Part shown: one piece after another, positions 34,449 through 45,299 of the stretch
Position numbering within the stretch: the first letter of the stretch is position 1
Layout: each line of letters opens with the position of its first letter
Assembly: GCF_003265705.1 (NCBI RefSeq)
Contig: NW_020312775.1
Location: forward strand, 9,625,529-9,689,528
Direction: 5' to 3'
Length of the DNA stretch: 64,000 nt
DNA from: Callorhinus ursinus
Taxonomy: Eukaryota; Chordata; Mammalia; Carnivora; Otariidae
Made by a program: the position numbers and the translations under genes
The notes under the pieces: model-generated
Database searches by the model: none
Told to the model about the DNA's origin: nothing
What the model saw: the letters and a program-made list of their open reading frames with translations, nothing else

Positions 34449-35912
34449 CAATTTCATAATATGTTTTTATCTCTTTTTTGATTTCTTCTTTTTCCAATGC
34501 ATTATTTAGAAATGTTATTTAAATTCCAAATATTTGGTTATTTTCAGATATCTCTGTTACTGATTTCTAATTTTATCCCATTTTGTTCAAAGAACATACT
34601 TTGTATAAACTGAATTCTTTCAAATGTATTGTGATTTGTTTTATGGTCTAGAATTTGGCCTTACTTGGTAAATGTTCCTTGTGCATTTAAAATCAATGTG
34701 TACACCAATGTTTTGGGGTAGAATTATGTGTGTCAGGTCACGTTTGTTGTTGGTGTTATTTAAGTTTTCTACATTCTTGCCAACTTTTGGTTCCTTCTAT
34801 CAATTATTGTGTGAGAGATACTAAAGATATGACTATAATTTGGGATTTGTGTATTTCTTCTGGTACTTTTATTATTCTTTGTTTCATATTTTTTTAATGT
34901 TTCACGTTTTTAAAAAATTCTAGTTAGTTAAAGTATTGTGTGATATTAGTTTCAGGAGTAGAAGTTAGTGATTTATCACTCACACATAACACTCATTTCT
35001 CATTACAACAAGTGCCCTCCTTAATACCTATCACCCATTTAGAACATCACCTTGCCCACCTCCCCTCTAGCAACACTCGGTTTGTTCTCTACAGTTAAAA
35101 GTCACTTTTATGGTATGCGTCCTTCTATTTATTTTTTTCTTTCCCCTATGTTATCTTTTTTGTTTCTTAAATTCCACATATGAATGAAATCATATACTGT
35201 TTTTCTTTGGCTGATTCATTTCACTTAGCATAATATAAACTCAGCTTCATCACTTCATTTCAAATTGCAAGATTTCATTCTTTTTTATGACTGACTAATA
35301 TTCCTGTGTGTGTACTACATCTTCTTTAACCATTCGTCGATCAATGGATGTTTGTACTCTTTCCATAGTTTGGTTATTATTAGTAATGCTGCTATAAACA
35401 TCAGGGTGTATCTGTCCCTAAAATCAATATTTTTGTATTCTTAGTGTAAATACCTAGTAGTGAAATTCTGGGTTGTAAGGTAGTTCTATTTTTCATTTTT
35501 TTGAGGAACATCCATACTGTTTTCCAGAGTGGCTGCACCAGCTTGCATTCCCACAAACAGTGTAAGAAGATTCCCCTTTCTCCACATCCTGACTAATACT
35601 TGTTGTTTCTTGTGTTGTTAATTTTAGCCACTCTGACAGGTATGAAGTAGTATCTCACTGTAGTTTTGATTTATATTTCCCTGATGATGAGTGATCTTGA
35701 GCAAATTTTCATATATGTGTTAGCCATCTGTATGTCTTCTTTGGAAAAATGTCTATTCATGTCTTCTGCCCATTTCTAACCTGGATTATTTGGTTTGATT
35801 ATTGGTTGGATTATTTGGATGAGTTTGATAAATTCTTTATAGATTTTAGAAACTAACCCATTATGTCATTTACAAATATCTTTTCCCATTCCAAATTTTG
35901 CCTTTTAGTTTT

Positions 35913-36005
35913 TTTTATTTCATTATGTTATGTTAATCACCATACATTACATCATTAGTTTTTGACGTAGTGTTCCATGATTCATTGTTTGCATATAACA
36001 CCCAG
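35913..36005 (-). mobile_element. Short L1 3' end insertion (93 bp)
   Basis: The last ~80 bases of an L1 3'UTR ('catcattagtttttgacgta', 'catataacacccag'). The 14-bp perfect duplication TGCCTTTTAGTTTT lies at 35899-35912 and 36006-36019. Confidence 0.93.
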
Positions 36006-38272
36006 TGCCTTTTAGTTTTGCTGATTGTTTTCTTCACTGTGTAGGTTTTTATCTTGAAGAAGTACCAATAGTTCATTTTTGCTTTTGCTTCCCTTCCTTC
36101 CAGAGAGGTGTCTAGTAAGAAGATGCTATGGCTGATGTCAAAGAGGTTACTGCCTGTGTTCTCTTCTAAGCTTTTAATGATCTCACATTTAGGTCTTTCC
36201 TCCCTTTTGAATTTATTATTGTGTATGGTATAAGAAAGTGGTCCAGTTTCATTATTTTACATGTTGCTGTCCAGCTTTCCTAACACCATTGTTTAAGAGA
36301 TTATCTTTTTTCCATTGGATGTTATTTCCTGCTTTGGCAAAGATTAATTGACCATATAGTTGTGGATCTATTTCTGGGCATGATATTCTGTTCCATTGAT
36401 CTATGTGTCTGTTTTACTGCCAATACAATACCATCATGATACCACAGATTTGTAGTGCAACTTGAGGTCTGGAACTGTTATGCCTCCAGTGCTGCTTTTC
36501 TTTTTCAAAATTGCTTTGGGTATTTGGGGTCTTTTGTGGATCCATACAAATTCTAGGATTGTTTGTTCTACCTCTGTGCAAAATGCTGGTGGTATTTTGA
36601 TAAGGATTTCAATAAATGTGTAGATTATTTTGGGTACTAGAGATATTTTAACAATTTTTTTCTTGCAATCCATAAGCATGAACTATTTTGCCATTTCTTT
36701 GTGTCGTCTTTAATTTCTTTCATATCCATTCTATAGCTTTCAGAATACAGATCTTTTACCTCTTTGGTTAGATTTATTCCTAGGTATCTTATGGTTTTTG
36801 GTGCAATGCAAATGGGATTGATTCTTTGATTTCTCTTTCTGTTGCTTCAATATTGGTGTGTAGAACTGCAACAGATTTCTGTACACTGATTTTATATCCT
36901 ACAACTTTGCTGAATTCATGTATGAGTTCTAACAATATTTTGGTGGAGTTTTTCAGGTTTTCTACATAGAGTGTTATGTCATCTGTAAATAGTGAAAGTT
37001 TGAATTCTTCCTTGCTGATTTGTATGCCTTTATTTCTTTGTGTTGTCTGCTTACTGGGGCTAAGACTTCCAGTACTATGTTAAATAATAATGGTGAGAGT
37101 GGACTTCCTTGTCTTGTTCCTGACTGTAAAGGGAAAGCTCTCAGTTTTTCCCCATCAAGGATGATACTAATTGTGGGTCTTTTGTAAATGACTTTTGAGA
37201 TATGTTGAGATATGTTCCTTTTATCCCCAGTTTGTTCAGGGATTTTATCAAGAATGGATGCTGTATTTTGTCAAATGCTTTTTCTGCATCTATTGAGAGG
37301 ATCACATGGTTTTTGTTCTTTCTTTTATTAATGTGGTGTGTCACGTTGATTGATTTGTGAATGTTGAACCATGCATGCATACCAGGAATAAATCCCATTT
37401 GATGGTGATGAATGATTCTTTTAATATACTTTTCAGTTCAATTTGTTAGGATTTGAGTCTTTTTGCATCCATGTTCATCAGGGATATTGGCCTGTAATTC
37501 TCTTTTTTAGTGGGGTTTTGGCTGGTTTTGGAATCAAGGTTATGCTGGTCTTGTAAAATGCATTTGGAAGTTTTCCTTCCATTTCTTTTTTGGAAAAGTA
37601 TGAGAAGAATACATATTAAGTCTTCTTTAAATGTCTGGTAGAATTCCCCTGGGAAACCATCTAGCCCAAGACTTTTGTTTGTTGGGAAATTGTTGATTAC
37701 TGATTTAATTTCTTTGTTAGTTATTGGTCTTCTCAAATTTTCTATTTCTTCCTGTTTTGGTATTGGTTGTTTATATGTTTCTAGGAATTTATCCCTTTCT
37801 CCCAGATTGCACAATTTGTTGGCATATATTTTTTTATAATATTCTCTTATAATTATTCATATTTCTTTTGGTGTTGGTTGAGATAGCTCCTCTTGCATTC
37901 ATGTTTTTATATATTTGGGCCCTTTCTCTTTTTTTGATAGGTCTGGCTAGGGATTTACTAATTTTATTAATTATTTCAAAGAACCACTTTCTGGTTTCAT
38001 TGATTTGTTCTACTTTTTTTGTTTCTGTATGATTTATTTCTGCTCCAATGTTTATTATTTCACTTCCTTTGCTGGCTTTACACTTCATTTGCTGTTCTTT
38101 TTCTAGCTCCTTTAGGTTTAAGGTTAATTTATGTATTTGGGATTTTTCCTCCTTCTTGAGTTATGCTTTTTTGCTACTACTTTCTTTTTATGAGCACTTT
38201 TGCTGCCTCTTAAGGGTTTGAACCCTCATGATTTAATTTTCATTTATTTCCATATATTTTTGTTTCTTCTTT

Positions 38273-38381
38273 TTTTAAATTTTTATTTATTTCTATTATG
38301 TTCAGTTAGCCAACATATAGTACATCATTAGTTTTTGATGTAGTGTTCAATGATTCATTAGTTGCATATAACCCAGTGCTA
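38273..38381 (-). mobile_element. Short L1 3' end insertion (109 bp)
   Basis: L1 3'UTR end ('catcattagtttttgatgta', 'gttgcatataacccagtg'). The 10-bp repeat TTTCTTCTTT lies at 38263-38272 and 38382-38391. Confidence 0.9.
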
Positions 38382-39103
38382 TTTCTTCTTTAATTTTCTG
38401 GTTAACCTATTCATTCTTTAGTATGATGTTCTTTAAACTCCAATTATTTATGTTCTTTCCAAAGTTTTTTTGTTATCGACTTCTTATTTCATAGTGCTGT
38501 GGTTGGAAAATATGCATGGTATGATCTCAATCTTTTTCATATTTTTTGAGGCTTGATTTATGACCTAGTATGTGATGTATTCTGGAGCATGTCTCATGTG
38601 CACTCAAGAAGAATGTGTATACTGCTGCTTTAGGATGTAATGTTCTAATATATCTGTTAGGATCTGTTAAGTTCATCTGGTCCAGTGTGTCATTCAAAGC
38701 CATTGTTTCCTTGTTGATTTTCTGCTTAGATGATCTGTGCATTGCTGTAAGTGGGTTGTTAATGTCCCCTAGTATTGTAGTAGTATCACTGAGTTCTTTT
38801 ATGTTTGTTACAAATTGTTTTATATATTTGGGTGCTCTCAAGTTGAGGGCATAAATATTTACAATTGTTAGATCTTGTTGGATAGACTACTTTATTATGA
38901 TATAGTTCCCTTCTTCATCTCTTGTTACAATCTTTGTTTAAAAATCTAGTTTGTCTGGTATAAGTGTGGCTACTCTGGCTTTCTTCTGATGTCCATTAGC
39001 ATGATAAATGTTTCTTGGTCCCTCACTTTCAATGTGCAGTTACCTTTAGGTCTAAAATTAATCTCTTGTAGGCAGCATATTGAAGGGCCTTATTTTTTTT
39101 AAA

Positions 39104-40100
39104 TCATTCTGACACGCTATGCCTTTTGATTGGAGCATTCAGAGTAATTATTGATAGATACAAATTTAGTGTCATTATATTTCCTGTAAAGTCATTATTT
39201 CTGGAGATTTTCTGTTTCTTTCTGGTCTTTGTTGATTTAGCCCCCTCTTTCCCACTCACATAAGTCCACTTTAATATTTCTTGCAGGCCTGGTTTAGTGG
39301 TCACAAACTCCTTTAGTTTTTGTTTGTCTAGGAAACTCTTTACTTCTCCTTCTATTCTGAATGACAGCCTTGCTGAATAGACTATTTTTGGCTGCATATT
39401 TTTCCCATTCAGCACATTGAATATATCATGTCACTCTCTTCTGTCCTGCCAAGTTTCTGTGGATAGATCTGCTGCTAACTTTGTCTTCCCTTGTAAGTTA
39501 GGGAATTCTTCTGTTGGCTGGGTTTTATTTTTTTAATATTTTATCTATTTCTTTGAGAGAGACAAAGAGAGTGAGAGAGCAGAAGACCAGAAGGAGAAGT
39601 TAGAAGACTCCCCACTGAACAAGGAGCCTGACATAGGGCTCGATCCCAGGACCCTGAGACCATGACCAGAGCTGAAGGCAGACATGAAAAACTGAGCCAT
39701 GTAGCCACCCCATCTTGCTGTTTTGGGATTTTTTCTTTATCTTTACATTTTGCAAGTTTAATTATGTTATGTCTTGGTGTTGGCCTGCTTTTGTTGATTT
39801 TTGTGGGAGTTCTCTGTGCCTCCTGGATTTGGATGCCTTTTTTATTCCACAGATTAGGGACATTTTCAGCTATAATTTGCTCAAATAAACTTTCTGCCCC
39901 TTTTTCCCTCTCTTCTTCTTCTGGGACTCTTATGATATGAATGCTATTATGTTTTATGAAGTCACTGAGTTTCTTAGGTGTACATTGGTGATCCAGTATT
40001 TTTCTTTTCCTCTTCTTTTCAGCTTCATTATTTTCCATAATTTTATCTTCTATATCATTTATTCATTCCTCTGCTTCTTCCATCCTTGTGGTCATTAAAT
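39104..40100 (-). pseudogene. L1 ORF1, split by a SINEC
   Basis: The N-terminal/RRM part (40038 to about 39715) contains HNSIHIIRVPEEEEREKGAE and ITIAENVPNLW-like text. The C-terminal part (39415-39170) has ARLSFRIEGEVKSFLDKQKL. The 39415-39104 frame runs past the usual ORF1 stop into ORF2's first codons (LYLSIITLNAPIK), so the ORF1 stop is lost. The SINEC at 39527 sits in the RRM. Confidence 0.88.
39527..39710 (-). mobile_element. SINEC element, diverged
   Basis: A minus-strand SINEC inside ORF1. Its features remain readable (GGGCTCGATCCCAGGACCC, then a CACCCC head). No clear target duplication could be found. Confidence 0.85.
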
Positions 40101-40139
40101 CCAGTCATTTTTACATCTCGGTTATAGCTTTTTTTTTTT

Positions 40140-41898
40140 TTTAATTTCAGCCTGACTAGATTTTTAGGCCTTTTATCTCTGTGGTAATGGACTACAGCCT
40201 GTCTTCTGTGTTTTTCTCAAGCCCCGCTAGTATCCTTGTGATTGTTGTTTTAAATGCTGCATCAGGGATATTATTTTATCTGTTTTGATTAGATCCCTGG
40301 AGATGACCTTTTCTTGTTTTCTTTTGAGATGAATTCTTCCATCTTGGCATTTTGTCTAGGTCTTTGCCTTCTTCAATGCATTAGCAAAGCCTGGTTTGTT
40401 TCCTGCTCCTGAGAGTAATGGCTTTATTAAAAAGAGGTCATAGACTGTTCAGGGCCTAGTGCTTCAGGAAGTGTTTCTGTTGTATGCTATGTGCACTCTG
40501 CTGCTGTGTTTTGGCTGTTCTTTTCCTCATGTCATTCCTCTGCAGAATTTCTCTTTGCCTGCAGTTGAGAGTGTTTGGACCTTGTCCAGAGTGTGGCAAG
40601 TTTTAATTAGGTACATTCTGGTTTGCTTGTTAAGAGAAACCTGATCTTATTTCCACTAGAGCTGAAGTTTGCTGCAGTCTATGGTCAGTAGACTTGATGA
40701 ATGTAGGGGGCTTTGTGCTGGTCTTCTGGGGGAGGTGTCTGCTGCTATGGTCCTCAGGCACATTTGCCCTAGTAAAGAAGCATCTGAAGAATGCAGGGGG
40801 GTGGGGCTTGGTGTTAGCAACTTAAGCCTCCACTGTTTGGGTTGTGCTGTTCACTGAAGTCAGTCCATGCTGATGGGTGGGGGAGAAAAATGGTGCCAGT
40901 CATCTCCCTTGTCCCTGGAGAGGGGAATTTGCACCCCACCATCCAGGGAGCTCTCACAGAAGAACAAACAATCTCCCCTCATGTGTTCCATGTGTCCTTC
41001 AAGTATCTGCCTTCACCCTGTCTGTGTCCAGTCCATCTGCCGTCTTGGCAGCACAGTCCACCCCTGTTTTATCTCAGGCATGCCAGTTGAGTTTCAAAAC
41101 TCCAACCTTTAGGGACTTGGCGTGGCCCAGACCCACACTGGTCCTCTAAGAAGTGTCTCACTGTGTTGGGGCTGGTGCCAGTTTGGCCCAGAAAATCAGT
41201 CATATTAATGCACTGGAGCTTTGAGTTTAAAGCAAAGTGTACCAAAAAGCCTGAGTTCAAGTTAGCTGCCCTCAGCAGATGTCTCTGCCCATATACTTAA
41301 GGGGTGTGGAAGTGAATGGTTCCTGTTGTCTCTTTTGTCCCCTGAGAGGCATTGCCACCTCTCCTAAATGCACTCCAAGAAGGGGGAAATGTCTCTCCCA
41401 GTGCATCAAGGAAATCCTCAAATCACACCATCTGCTCCCAGGCCTCTGCTTTGCTTCTCCACAGGAGCATGGCAGTGCCTATCAAGCTTCACACTGGCCA
41501 TGGCATGTACTTCTATAACTCCAGTCTTTGAGCTCCACTGGTTGTGGAAACTCACAATAATCACCTCTCTCACTTTCCTAGTCAATGGCTTTGAGGAAGT
41601 ATTTTCCTTGTGTGATCCTTTGTGTGCTTCTCTCTCTCTCTCTACCTCTCCTCTCTCTGTGATCAGGGATCCTTTCTTTCCACAGAACTTGTGATCCTTT
41701 TCTCCCCCCACATTATGTATCTGCACTCCCACTTTCCACGATAAGACATCTTCTTTCCCTCTAGTTGTGCAGTTTGTTCTCTCAGTCCTCAGATCAATTT
41801 CTTGGGTGTTCAGAATGATTTGATATTTATCTAGCTGTGTTTGAGGGATGAAACAAGCATAAAGTCTTCTACTACTCCACCATCTTAAATTTTTCCCC
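40140..41898 (-). promoter_or_regulatory. L1 5'UTR of the second near-full-length copy
   Basis: A mixed-composition region, richer in G+C than its flanks. The 5' end near 41880 reads CCATCTT on the plus strand, a decayed version of the YY1-like start in the other copy. Open frames here (for example 40842-41149, 41368-41694) have no recognised protein similarity. Confidence 0.75.
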
Positions 41899-42045
41899 TC
41901 ATGTATTTTTAAGTACTGTCATTAGTTGTATAAGAATTTAGGATTAGTTTTTCTTAAAAAATAATCCCTTTTATCACTCTGAAATAACTTTCTTTATGTC
42001 TGATAATGTTCTTTGTTCTGAAATTATGTTATTTAGAAATTATTT

Positions 42046-42121
42046 AATTCAAATTATTTTGAATTTGAACTACTTGAATTTGAATTACTTGATTTTGAAT
42101 TCAAATTATTTTGAATTTGAA
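42046..42121. repeat. Duplicated palindromic AT-rich unit
   Basis: The 24-base unit beginning AATTCAAATTATTTTGAATT occurs at 42046-42069 and 42098-42121. Each copy is itself an inverted repeat (TTCAAATT...AATTTGAA), with partial copies between them. Confidence 0.85.
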
Positions 42122-42187
42122 TACTAAAAATATTTAAATCTATATTTTAAATTATTTTATATACTTATTATTATTATTATTATTTAC

Positions 42188-42709
42188 AGTGTTGTGTCTG
42201 TCTCAACCTATCAGTAACCAGTGTTGTGGCTGGACTGGCTCTGGTGGTTTTTATTATGATTGCAAGATGTTCTTCAGCAATAACCATCAGGATACTTTGA
42301 AAAAACAAAGACTTATTACTTATAGGTCCTAAAAATGACCCAGCATATCTGGGGACACACAATGAGGTCATGCATAGAGAGGAAGAGCAAACAGTCCTGA
42401 GGTCCTATTTTTATTGGGGTCAAAGGCAGGAGACTAGGGTGTCACAAGCTCATTCACTGTTGGTGAATTTAAAACATAAAAGTGAGAATTTAAATCATGA
42501 GAAGAGAATAAACAAGTGACCCAAATGGTCAGTCATTGAAATCAAACAAGTTCTCTAAAATGAAAAAGCCTCAGTTGCGGGGAGGTGACCTGGCTCTTTA
42601 TGTAGTAGCTTTATCTTGTGGCTGGAAATGTGTTTATTCAAGATAACCATCATGAAAATGGATACCTCTTTGAAATGGATGTCTCAGCAATCAAAACTTA
42701 AGTCAGTCA
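42188..42709 (-). mobile_element. Solo LTR, probably ERVL-like, 522 bp
   Basis: It is flanked by the 5-bp repeat TTTAC (42183-42187 and 42710-42714). On the minus strand it begins TGACTGACTTAAG, carries AATAAA signals in its second half and ends AACACT; the last bases differ from the usual CA. No internal viral genes adjoin it. A 5-bp duplication fits ERVL/MaLR-type elements (general knowledge), but the family is not recognised. Confidence 0.65.
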
Positions 42710-42994
42710 TTTACATTACAAAAAATCACTGCCATGGCTCAGACTTTTATAGTGTATATTATATAGTACATATTAAGGTAATTATTTCTGCTAGTTTTAG
42801 TGTTAGCATGGTTTATCTTTTCTTAGTACTTTTAGTTGTGTCATTTTTGTGTCTTTACATTTAAAAATCTTTCTTGTAAGCAAATATATTTAGTTTTATC
42901 CTTTTTATCCATTTTGAAAACCTTTGTCTTTAATTTGGGTATTTAGACCCTTTACATTTAATGCCACTCTTTATACGATTATGTTAAAGAGTAT

Positions 42995-43493
42995 TGTCGA
43001 CCTCTGAGAGTTGGGGACCTGGGGCGGTGAAGGAACTGAGAAAAAGAGACGACAGTATAGCAAGGCACAGGGGACCCCAACCTAACAGCCCGAGGCCCCG
43101 AGGTTTATTTTCCATACTCTTATATACCTTCTACAGCGATATAGATCTATAATGATTTACAATAGGGGCATAGTAAGGCATATTCCTCCATGTATACAGG
43201 ATTAGTCAAGCACGTAAGAATCTTTAAAACAGAATAAAGAAATAGAGGGGAGTGCTCAGTGTGCTGTTTACAGGACAAGGGAACAAAGAGGGGAGTGCAC
43301 AGTGTGTTGTTTACAGCTGGCTTCCTATCTACAAAACATCTGCTGCATACATTAGAACAGACCACACACGTTCCAAGGGCATTTCACTCTGATCCTTTTG
43401 CGTTATTTTTAACCCTGCAATCTCGAGTTTTCTCAGAGATCTTGAAGTCTGAATGAACATGCACCAGTGGTAATTGTGGCGTTCTGTTTCCCA
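42995..43493 (-). mobile_element. Solo endogenous retrovirus LTR, 499 bp
   Basis: It starts TG and ends CA, with AAGAGTAT on both sides (42987-42994 and 43494-43501). On the minus strand, U3 carries two 30-base direct repeats (43287-43316 and 43244-43273), a TATA box TATATAAG at 43126-43119, AATAAA at 43109-43104 and a U5 ending in CTCAGAGGTCGACA. This compact TATA/poly-A layout is like class II (betaretrovirus-like) LTRs. No viral genes are adjacent. Confidence 0.9.
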
Positions 43494-43870
43494 AAGAGTA
43501 TCATATCATTATTTGATTTTTATTTTTCCCATCTGTTCTTTGTTCCCCTTTCCTTATTTTTCAGCCATCTTTTAGATTAGTTGAATATAATTTATGATTG
43601 AATTTCATTTTCTTTGTTGCCTTTCATCCATAATTCTTTGGTTTGTTATTTTATTGTTTGCTATAGTATCCATCTTTAACTTGTCAAATTTTACTTTCAT
43701 GTGATATTGTGTGTAATAAGTGCAATGGAGGATCTCAACATTCAGCATATCTTTGAATAAATCTTTATACCAACTATATACCTTTCAGGATACAGGTATT
43801 TTTATCCTTTTATTTTTTTTCTAGTTTTCCTTTGAAATACACAAATTATATTTACTTTAGAGATTAAAGC

Positions 43871-44984
43871 AGGTGGTAGTATTAAAAGAATGAACCTCAA
43901 TAAAACCTTTACAAACTTACCTTCTTGATTTTAAAAAGGTTTATAATTTTCTAAGCTAAATTTTTTGTTGTTTTTGTCAATAGGATATATAAACTTTACA
44001 GATAAGGACTTATTCTCAGTTACTTCTTCAATGAGCTTATTTTACTCTACTTTCAACTACCATCGTTTTTAGCATCTTAGCCTTTGAGTGCTCTTTTTAT
44101 TGACAAGTTAATGTATTGACTGCCATATTAGGAGCTATATAAATGCTTCCACTGCTGAAAAGAATAAGGAGTTAAGATTAAATAGCTACTGAGAAAATGT
44201 ACTTTGAGAAAGATTTCTAAAGAAGTCTTGTGTGGACTATTAACTCCATATTTTTCATTTCATGTACTTCCTTCTATCAGGCAGCTTGGATAAGAATTTG
44301 TTTCCATTTCATTTCTATTCCAAGAATATATATATATTCTTCACGTAAGTACATATATTATACATATTGATATATATTTATATATTATAGATATATATGT
44401 GCATATATTTTTATATTTTCATGTAATATATATATTATATACATACATACATATAATTAGTAAAACATACTATGTATACTTTAAAGAAAATAAATAAATG
44501 ATACAAAAATATTTCTTATAAGTCTTGTTGTAGATGTACTGTTTGGTTTCATTTTGAAAGCTTAACAAAGAATATTATCCTTAAACTGCCAAATCACCAT
44601 TTAGATTATTTATGTGCGTCTGAATACTGGTAGAACTCAGTAAGAGGCTCTCATATTACTCTTTCAATTGCTTTCCACCCATAAAGTCACTTGGAAAAAC
44701 CACCAAAGTTGTATTACTTTTAGAATTAAATATATTTTTGATAAAACTTTAAAGTTAAAGAAAACAAATTAAAATATTACATATATATATTTTGAAGTCA
44801 ATTACACATTAATGAGTGACTCATAAAAGAAGTGATTTTGACTATAGAAATTAAATCACACTTTAATTCCACTTAAATCCACTTATATAATTGTTCAAAA
44901 TACAAGAAAACAATTTAAGGTAATAATAGTTACCAAACATTTTACAATGTTCTCTAGTTTTGTCACAAACTTTTCAACCCTTGA
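43871..44984. other. Unique AT-rich DNA
   Basis: No gene or recognised repeat except a TA-rich low-complexity tract at 44326-44458. Confidence 0.45.
44326..44458. repeat. TA-rich low-complexity tract
   Basis: Repeated ATAT, ATACAT and TATATT words over about 130 bases. Probably a decayed dinucleotide repeat. Confidence 0.85.
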
Positions 44985-45135
44985 CAGGCAATATAGCTTA
45001 GTAGAAAGATCACAAACTCTAGGAATTAAGAAATCATGTGAAATTCTAGCTATGTCACTTATCAGATGTATGACATTGTCTTAATTTTCTAATCTCTTTC
45101 TTAACCTGAAATATATGAATAATAATGTTTATTTA
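44985..45135 (+). mobile_element. MIR element
   Basis: 'gcttagtagaaagatcacaa', 'agctatgtcacttatcagat' and 'acattgtcttaattttctaa' follow the MIR core order (tRNA-like start, CORE with 'tgtgaccttgg'-type text, 'cctcagtttcc'-type end). Old and diverged. Confidence 0.75.
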
Positions 45136-45139
45136 TACT

Positions 45140-45215
45140 TTTATTCAATATATATGTACTGATTGCCTATTATTAACCAAACACTGGTTAGGTACTGGAT
45201 AACATGGACATTTGA
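45140..45215 (-). mobile_element. L2 3' end fragment
   Basis: 'attcaatatatatgtactga' and 'gcctattattaaccaaacac' resemble the reverse of the L2 3' end ('...gcacctactatgtgccagg'). Short and diverged. Confidence 0.5.
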
Positions 45216-45299
45216 GGGGTATTTTAAAATTAAGTAATTTATTGGATGGAAATTTTGTAATCATAATTGAGTGTCAATGGACACTCAAAACATGAGTTT

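Larger units (their letters stand above)
32450..34883 (-). mobile_element. Old L1 ORF2, first part
   Basis: Minus-strand ORF2 from the region after the RT core back to the endonuclease ('ttaataggcatttcattaaa', 'caaatattaaaccaactttg'). Heavily mutated. A SINEC (33268) and a 66-bp L1 end (34383) lie inside. It is interrupted at 34884 by a large L1 and resumes at about 41913. Confidence 0.85.
35200..39160 (-). pseudogene. L1 ORF2, degraded
   Basis: Endonuclease pieces at 38841-38527 read TTILGDINNPLTAMHRSSKQ and RIHHILGHKS, where the family has GDFNTPL and RIDHI, so conserved residues are lost. Pre-RT and RT frames at 38088-37834, 37814-37446 and 37398-37141 include [18 protein letters not shown] and [12 protein letters not shown]. 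The RT catalytic box near 36980 still encodes FTDD. A C-terminal piece lies at 36679-36434. Two L1 3' end insertions (35913, 38273) also split it. Confidence 0.9.
34898..41898 (-). mobile_element. Second nearly full-length L1, minus strand
   Basis: In minus-strand order: 5'UTR (41898 to about 40140), ORF1 (about 40100-39170), ORF2 (about 39160-35200) and 3'UTR (to 34898). The imperfect flanking repeat TCATATTTTTTTAA / TCATGTATTTTTAA (34884-34897 and 41899-41912) is the likely target duplication. It contains two short L1 3' ends and a SINEC. It is more mutated than the 7987-15251 copy, so probably older. Confidence 0.85.
41913..43870 (-). mobile_element. Old L1, second part, with two LTRs
   Basis: Continuation of 32450-34883: endonuclease N-terminal region ('ggtatttagaccctttacat', 'tttcttgtaagcaaatatat') and upstream sequence to about 43870. 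It is split by solo LTRs at 42188-42709 and 42995-43493. A palindromic AT duplication lies at 42046-42121. Confidence 0.8.

Noticed and set aside
40842..41149. Overlapping frames of 80-90 codons
   Set aside because: They sit in the 5'UTR of the second near-full-length L1 and have no recognised similarity.
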